A DNA stretch of 43,305 nt, from positions 1-43,305 of the forward strand of contig WIXG01000526.1 of NCBI GenBank assembly GCA_009869945.1. Reading direction: 5' to 3'. This DNA is from Mesaphorura yosii. Lineage: Eukaryota; Arthropoda; Collembola; Poduromorpha; Tullbergiidae. Below the pieces are notes generated by a model. It was not told the origin of the DNA. It did not search any database and worked only from the letters and a program-made list of their open reading frames with translations. Shown piece by piece: positions 39,150-43,305 of the stretch. The translations under genes and the position numbers were made by a program. Numbering within the stretch: position 1 is the stretch's first letter; each line of letters opens with the position of its first letter.

Positions 39150-40471
39150 CTGTAAAAAACAGCACACCAATTATCAACTACAATGATTCGTCTTACGATG
39201 TACAAATGTAAGCTTTAGGACGGTAACCTGAGGCAAGGTGCTTCCCGATAGAACTCCAACGTAGAGTATTTACATCACTTTCATGCGCGTCCTAAATTTT
39301 GTTCGATGCCTTACTAAATTGGATAAGGAAGTTTCAAATAATGCTGGAACGTACAATGAATACTGCAGCCTTAGTTGGGACTATACAGCTGACCATCAGA
39401 GACGCCAAAACTCCCATGTCCGAGGGCACGAGGACTTCACGGCCCGGTGAATTTGAGAGATTGACCGTTTTCGGATCAAACGCGGCTTCTTCCAGTTCTT
39501 TTCTCACTTGAGCCTGCTTTTGCCTGGGAACAGAAGAGAAATCAGCTACCATTGTTCTGTGGTCTGTGAATGTCTGGCATATTTCCGGATCATTTCTTAC
39601 TTTATAAAATTTTCGTTGTCTTGATTTAAAATATCTGCATGTTTTCCTTTAATTTCAATGTAACGAGTTAACAGCTCCGTGTTTTCTGCTACAGTCTTCC
39701 GGTACTTCTCTTCTAAGCTAGTGTATGCTAAATGAAGAGCTTGGTGCTCATCTCGGAGTAATTCATTCGTGGCCTCTAGCCTGTAGGACACAGAGTTACA
39801 CATTTCATCATAGTATAGTTACACGAGACACACGATGAGTCAGTGGATATCGGTGCTTACTCGTGTAAATGTGATTGCAGAAGCTTCACTTGGTCTTCCA
39901 AATCTGCTGCATGTGCGACCGCTTTGGCGCAACTATTCCGATTCGCGTCCAATTCGGCCTCCCTGTCCGTCAATTTTGCTGAAAGTGCGAGGACTTGGGA
40001 GGCGTTCTCGCCTCTCTTTCTATGCAGTTCGGTCAGCTCCTCTTGTAAGGCAAGGACTTTCTGTTCCAGCGCCTGCAAATTTATAATGGCGGCAATTAGT
40101 GTATACATATCAATTATACAGCACATAATTTAGCATAGAAGCGGATGCGAAACCTTTTCGCGTTCTTCGGAATGTACGCCACCTCCGCCACTGCCGCTTC
40201 CCTTCCTCTCCACCTGGAGGCTCAGGCGAAGATTTTCCGCGCGCACCGCGACCCAATTCTCAAATAGTCGTTCATCTGTGAACATGAACGAATTTTGAGC
40301 ATTCGAAACGGCATTTTGGCTTTCTCGTAGTTAGTTTAATATGTCTCGTTCTGTTAACTCACGGTGTTGAAACAGCTCCGCAAATCCTTTGCTTTCTCTC
40401 TTGTCTCTGTCCTCTAATCTGGAGAGAATCTCATTTCTAAAGGTACCAAGCCAAATATTACTCCCTTTCAT
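38965..40471 (-). CDS. Atg16: Atg16 (ATG16L1-like) autophagy protein; N-terminus through WD repeat 2, 3' part missing
   Basis: Seven exons join in phase into 347 codons: 40471-40363, 40275-40154, 40072-39861, 39780-39601, 39523-39355, 39291-39228, 39149-38965. Residues 1-45 (FRNEILSRLEDRDKRESKGF, then ELFQHH) form the Atg5-binding helix region. Residues 78-230 form a coiled coil with the signature EELTELHRKRGE. A linker ends CIVPTKAAVFI, then WD repeats 1 (DAHESDVNTLRW to KVKIWE) and 2 (VDFDSQATHVLAASSDF to CRVWTVDD). In the family this protein joins Atg12-Atg5 to form the ligase that lipidates Atg8/LC3 on growing autophagosomes; WD repeats add membrane and cargo contacts. The start is supported by an in-frame stop just upstream. 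Animal ATG16L1 has seven WD repeats; here five are absent. If the last donor is not used, translation stops after five more codons (stop at 38947). Confidence 0.92.
39228..39291 (-). CDS. Atg16: Atg16 exon 6, WD repeat 1 first half
   Basis: A small 64-bp exon reading DAHESDVNTLRWSSIGKHLA. It ends CTCAG|GTTACC and completes a glycine with the next exon, giving LASGGTDRKVKIWE. The fit to the conserved DAHEGEVNAV opening of the Atg16 propeller fixes the frame. Confidence 0.9.
39355..39523 (-). CDS. Atg16: Atg16 exon 5, end of coiled coil and linker to the propeller
   Basis: It reads KQKQAQVRKELEEAAFDPKT, equivalent to the RRQARLQKELAEAAKE block, then a Ser/Pro linker and CIVPTKAAVFI leading into the first blade. 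It ends TTCATT|GTACGT, phase 0. The next intron is only 63 bp. Confidence 0.9.
39601..39780 (-). CDS. Atg16: Atg16 exon 4, coiled coil second part
   Basis: It completes a glutamate codon and reads LEATNELLRDEHQALHLAYT then SLEEKYRKTVAENTELLTRY, matching the [20 protein letters not shown] block of vertebrate ATG16L1. It ends ATAAA|GTAAGA, phase 2. The next intron is 77 bp. Confidence 0.92.
39861..40072 (-). CDS. Atg16: Atg16 exon 3, coiled coil first part
   Basis: It starts after aaatttgcag and reads ALEQKVLALQEELTELHRKR. The heptads are typical and the EELTELHRKRGE stretch is close to the vertebrate ATG16L1 coiled coil. It ends CACGA|GTAAGC, phase 2. An overlapping + strand open frame is a shadow. 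Confidence 0.92.
40154..40275 (-). CDS. Atg16: Atg16 exon 2, end of Atg5-binding region and Gly/Ser-rich linker
   Basis: It starts after atgttcacag and reads ERLFENWVAVRAENLRLSLQ, then the low-complexity run GSGSGGGG and HSEEREK. It ends GAAAAG|GTTTCG at a codon boundary. The short glycine run is not typical of the vertebrate protein. Confidence 0.88.
40363..40471 (-). CDS. Atg16: Atg16 exon 1, start codon and Atg5-binding region
   Basis: It begins ATG AAA GGG AGT; an in-frame TGA lies a few codons upstream. It ends CACC|GTGAGT, a strong donor, in the middle of a histidine codon (phase 1). The following intron is 87 bp. Confidence 0.9.
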
Positions 40472-41365
40472 CGTCGCTGCTCCTGTTCAACGGGTGATAA
40501 TCAAGACGAAGCCCGGGTAAGTGATTGTGAAGTGAGTGTGCTGGGTTCCTCTGCGCCTTAATCAAGGGAGCGTTCCTGGGCTTGGGATTGTTTTTATTGG
40601 CAAATCACCTCCTTAAAAACTTCAGTATCACTCGCTGAATTCTCGATCCTTATTTTTGTATGGCTCCAAATTCAGCACTAAATGGACAGTGGCCCCGATG
40701 TTCACACAGTCGAATAAACTCACACGCACGGGTTCCACGATTACGATAAGGAAGTGATATATGATGCGTGAAACGTAATTTATTCCATTTACTTGATTAA
40801 AGCACAAATTATTATGAATCACAAACAAGACCTAGTAAACAACATGTGAGATCATTTGAGTTTGAATCCCCGCATTTGAGAATCAAAACCTTGTGTTTAG
40901 CCTTTCAGTAGAACTTATGCTGCGTGCATTGCGTAGTCTTTGTATTGTGACTGCGGACTGATTATTTTGGCATTGTTGTATGTGCGTGCGTGCAGGATTA
41001 GCAAGGTCAATGTCGCAGTTACGAGATTATTGTAATGAATCCATGCTTCGACGAACGAGGAAAAGCAATTTGCGTGGATTCCGGGCACATTCTTTACACA
41101 GGCTGGGATTTCCTACTTATCGAGCTTGCCACGCTGCTTAAGCAAATGTTCCGCCCAGGCGGCTCGATCTCAATTGGTGATCTCTTACTATGACAATGTT
41201 GCCAAAATCCTCTGGATGGGCAAAGCCACCGAACCACCCACCCATCCCAGCCCTTTCGACAGCACACCGGGTCAACCTTATAGGTATTCAAGTCGTGTCT
41301 GAAAACCCGAAGCTTGGTATTTGGTTGAAATGCTGTAAAGGATGTAACGCTAACGCACTCTGTAG
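40472..41365. other. 0.9-kb spacer between divergent Atg16 and the androglobin-like exons
   Basis: It should hold the Atg16 promoter and 5' UTR. A strong + strand donor-like sequence (GG|GTAAGTG at 40517), only 45 bp from the Atg16 start codon, could end a 5' non-coding exon of a divergent + strand transcript. An acceptor-like ttctttacacag ends at 41101; after it the frame reads WDFLLIELATLLKQMF, vaguely like the androglobin block before the next exon, but its phase does not fit, so I leave it unassigned. No globin, calpain or IQ motif is visible. Confidence 0.45.
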
Positions 41366-41467
41366 TCTCACATCATGGAAGGAACGCTGCCGTACTTTGA
41401 GAAGGAGATGGACTGGCTTCCATTTTGCCGCATAAATATGACATTACCTGACGACACCGGTGATGAA
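41366..41467 (+). CDS. Adgb: Androglobin-like exon a (boundaries tentative)
   Basis: It follows the acceptor gcactctgtag, and the frame is closed by a stop just before it. It reads SHIMEGTLPYFEKEMDWLPF, then CRINMTLPDDTGDE. Splicing at GAA|GTTTGG to 41535 is phase 0 and gives a 67-bp intron, but the donor is weak. The frame stays open further, through VWLISIHAG. Confidence 0.5.
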
Positions 41468-43305
41468 GTTTGGCTAATTTCTATTCATGCAGGGTTGAGG
41501 AAACTCTTCCGAACTCATTTAATTCAAATTGCAGTGGATTTACTGTGAGATGGCTTTGCAAACGAACCAACACAAAGGAATAGTTATGAAGATTGTAGAC
41601 AGCGATACGCACGAATTAGTGCACATGGCCTCGCCAACAATATATTACGGAAAATTGCCCGTCAATAGCCTCGGTTACACTGTTCTACTTTATCAAATGA
41701 GTCAATTGCCCATGGCACCAAACGCCGCAGATGAGCCGCCCTCGCAGAAATGGAAACTCCGGTTCCATTCACCGCGACTGCAAGAATTTCGTGTGCTTGG
41801 TGAACGGATGAAGGAAGATGAGTTTGTGGCTTCAAGCAAGCTGATCCTGTATCGATTCATTCGATTACTACATTCGTAACACGAACAATTGCATCTGCAG
41901 GTGAGATTAAGTAGGCCTAACAGAGTTTGCCGGTGCTCGAAATGCAATGCTTCCGCTGATCTCAGATACACTGTGAAGACGCCTACAGATCAAGTCACAT
42001 ATTTGTCTATCAGATTTAAACCATCTTGTTCAGGAGCACAGATATTCTTGGAAATTAAAGACATGAACCAAGATGTCCACTTTCCGTATTTAAGGGGGCC
42101 GGCATCTTCAATCTTCCTGCAATAAGATTGCAGGGCGCTGCAATACGGTCTTCAACCCCAGACTCTACTCACGAAAGTGAAGAATCGGGACAACTAGAAG
42201 ACGAAGATTTGACTGTTGTTGCGAGTAGAACAGCTGTCCTGGACTCCGAGGAGTTTCAACCAAAGTCACAACGGTATTTGATCAGCATTTATGAGCAAGA
42301 ATACAGCTGGATGTTCGAAGATGAAGAATGGAGTTTTATGCAGTCAGAAAAGCGTAAATTCTGGAAGAGATTCGCAGTCAAGCGAGTACAACCCATAACT
42401 CCAAGAACTCATGCAGAAAAATTAGAAGTTGAAGTGAAGGGAGTAAAAGCAGCGGAGTCAGTCAGCAGTGTCAGCAGTCAGGTTGTTCGATTTATTAAAA
42501 AGGTCAACTTCTTCCGAATGAATACTAATTGAGTTTTACACCATGCACCTGGATGTTGGATAATTGGAATCAAAGAAGGGGACGAAGGAAGAAGGAAAAC
42601 TCACCAAGACTAAAAGCAAAGCCAAAAGAACAAAAATCGTCGTGAATGTACAGGCTGATTTCTCGACGATTGATGTTAAGGACGTTTCTTTCGAACAAGA
42701 ACATCGCCTTGCTCCTAATGAGATTGACCCCGTGCAAGAGGACAAAGCAAAGGACGAAATCGCAGAAGTGTGTAGTAAATCTCTCTTAGACGAAGAAATT
42801 CTGGAGGAAGAATTTGCTTCGGAACGTCACGAGTCATCAAATCTATGCATTCGAGCTGGAGGGCCGCACTCCGTCGAAGTAAAGGAATACCAACAAACCA
42901 CACTGGTCATTTGAAATTCTCGTATCAGAGAACCAGGTACTCCCTTGCTCAAGTGTTTTTCTTTGAATTAGAAATTATGCATGTTTTCATCGCTCAATTG
43001 TTCATTACTAATCCGAAGTCGGTGGACATACAAAGCAACCGTCGGATGCTGCAGAACTACCTTTTCCAAAGGAAAACCGAGTGGAAAATCGTGCAACTCG
43101 AAAGGATTCAGCGGGGCCTGGGTACACTTCATCATACGAAACATTCTGAGGGCGACATTCCCAATCCTCACTTAGCCTATGGAAAGTGCGAGAGCGTACT
43201 CTCCTCCATGATTTTTATATTCCCAATTAAATTTGTTGCTGAGGTCACTCATGTTTCAATCTGAGTGAACACTCACACTTTTCATCATATTCCCAATTGT
43301 AAGAA
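41366..43305 (+). CDS. Adgb: Androglobin-like (ADGB) C-terminal region; N-terminal two thirds absent, runs off the window
   Basis: Small exons separated by introns of 52-82 bp match the C-terminal third of animal androglobin in order: LPYFEKEMDW; IVMKIVDSDTHELV (human ILHIVNNDTMEQV); SQKWKLRF (human SRWKLRL); DYYIRNTNN and RYTVKTPT (human DYYIPNDKK, RYSIKVLT); SQRYLISIYEQEYSWMFEDE, then EWSFMQ (human YKYIIQCSVLYNSWPLTESQ, then LTFVQ); NTNKPHWSFEIL (human PNKPYWILRL). Androglobin is a large chimeric calpain-like/globin protein linked in vertebrates to sperm flagella and cilia. The calpain, globin and IQ parts are not in the window, and under 0.9 kb separates these exons from the Atg16 start. 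The frame breaks near 41845-41865. Either a pseudogenised or duplicated fragment, a separately transcribed short gene, or a gene with distant 5' exons. Confidence 0.75.
41535..41900 (+). CDS. Adgb: Androglobin-like exon b, with a frame break
   Basis: It starts after caaattgcag and reads WIYCEMALQTNQHKGIVMKI, then VDSDTHELV and SQKWKLRF. After about 41845 the family match moves to another frame (DYYIRNTNNCICR), which ends at a strong donor, GCAG|GTGAGA. The original frame stops at 41877-41879. No AG lies where an acceptor would be needed, so the two halves cannot be joined by a simple intron. Skipping from a GA|GTTTGT donor at 41820 straight to 41966 keeps the frame but loses the conserved block. 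Confidence 0.65.
41966..42074 (+). CDS. Adgb: Androglobin-like exon c
   Basis: It starts after cgctgatctcag and completes an arginine codon from exon b across a 65-bp intron, giving RYTVKTPTDQVTYLSIRFKP, then SCSGAQIFLEIKDMNQD. Splicing at GAT|GTCCAC to 42134 (59-bp intron, phase 0) keeps the gene open. A competing reading is a second frame break, because the next frame through the intron reads KGAGIFNLPAI, which resembles the family's GKGQAIIPAF. Confidence 0.65.
42134..42502 (+). CDS. Adgb: Androglobin-like exon d
   Basis: One hundred and twenty-three codons. An acidic Ser/Glu-rich part is followed by the conserved block RYLISIYEQEYSWMFEDEEW. It ends AAAAAG|GTCAAC. A 73-bp intron with a tactaatt branch-like site leads to 42576, phase 0 on both sides. 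Confidence 0.72.
42576..42936 (+). CDS. Adgb: Androglobin-like exon e (probably two exons)
   Basis: A lysine-rich then acidic low-complexity region leads to NTNKPHWSFEILVSENQ, the counterpart of human PNKPYWILRLVTEHNES. The two parts are in different frames. A 52-bp GT-AG intron at 42833-42884 (GA|GTCATC ... taaag|G) would join them in phase, with a poor pyrimidine tract; otherwise there is a frame break near 42880. It ends AACCAG|GTACTC. Confidence 0.6.
43019..43305 (+). CDS. Adgb: Androglobin-like last visible exon, 3' end uncertain
   Basis: After an 82-bp intron with a tactaat branch-like site, the frame continues in phase 0 with SVDIQSNRRMLQNYLFQRKT, then EWKIVQLERIQRG. This sits where relatives have the conserved DEIRAMKQAWE...PGRA block. 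The same frame stays open to a TGA at 43262-43264, but the tail after about residue 40 does not look conserved, so a donor such as CTGG|GTACAC near 43121 may end the exon earlier. Confidence 0.5.

Noticed and set aside
40850..40885. Second B-box-like string (agtttgaatcccc)
   Set aside because: There is no upstream A box or foldable cloverleaf.
41190..41435. + strand frame overlapping androglobin-like exon a (ending TGFHFAA)
   Set aside because: It crosses the likely acceptor at 41365, is out of frame with the conserved LPYFEKEMDW block, and has no family match.
1..43305. CRISPR array, prokaryotic defence or operon structure
   Set aside because: There are no spaced identical repeats and no compact co-oriented genes. 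The spliced genes are clearly animal.

Overview
This is eukaryotic nuclear DNA, most likely from an arthropod (an insect or a close relative). Genes are split by GT-AG introns of two size classes: about 50-100 bp, and 1-8 kb. The best gene encodes a cuticle-type PAN/zona pellucida (ZP) membrane protein of a class typical of arthropod epidermis. Background DNA is AT-rich and mostly non-coding. I saw no bacterial operon, CRISPR array, intact transposon, rRNA or convincing tRNA. The species cannot be fixed from the sequence alone.

Layout. Positions 1-18432 hold no gene I can support, only scattered short repeats and a 20-bp perfect palindrome; this is upstream DNA or a long 5' intron. From 18433 to about 36430 on the + strand lies one ZP-domain gene. 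Six coding exons are visible, all joining in frame (765 codons), and the start codon lies in an exon I could not locate. The product has a signal peptide, three PAN/Apple domains, a complete eight-cysteine ZP domain, an RRRR furin-type site, one membrane segment and a short tail. This matches the Drosophila neyo/nyobe/morpheyus/trynity group of apical extracellular matrix proteins. The 3' UTR is about 1.1 kb and ends at an AATAAA.

From 40471 down to 38965 on the - strand are seven exons of the autophagy gene Atg16. They give the Atg5-binding N-terminus, the coiled coil and the first two WD40 repeats (347 codons), joined by introns of 63-120 bp. The last visible exon ends at a good splice donor, but I found no exons for the remaining WD repeats in the 2.5 kb before the ZP gene.

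From about 41366 to the window end on the + strand are small exons that match the C-terminal third of androglobin (ADGB). The calpain-like, globin and IQ regions that should precede them cannot fit in the 0.9 kb separating them from Atg16. One position shows a frame break that I could not explain by splicing.

The most unusual part of the window is therefore 38.9-43.3 kb: a 3'-incomplete Atg16 placed head to head with a 5'-incomplete androglobin. This suggests a duplicated or rearranged segment, a nested-gene arrangement with long introns, or an assembly join. I see no new defence-like or enzymatic system, and the genes have no evident joint pathway.
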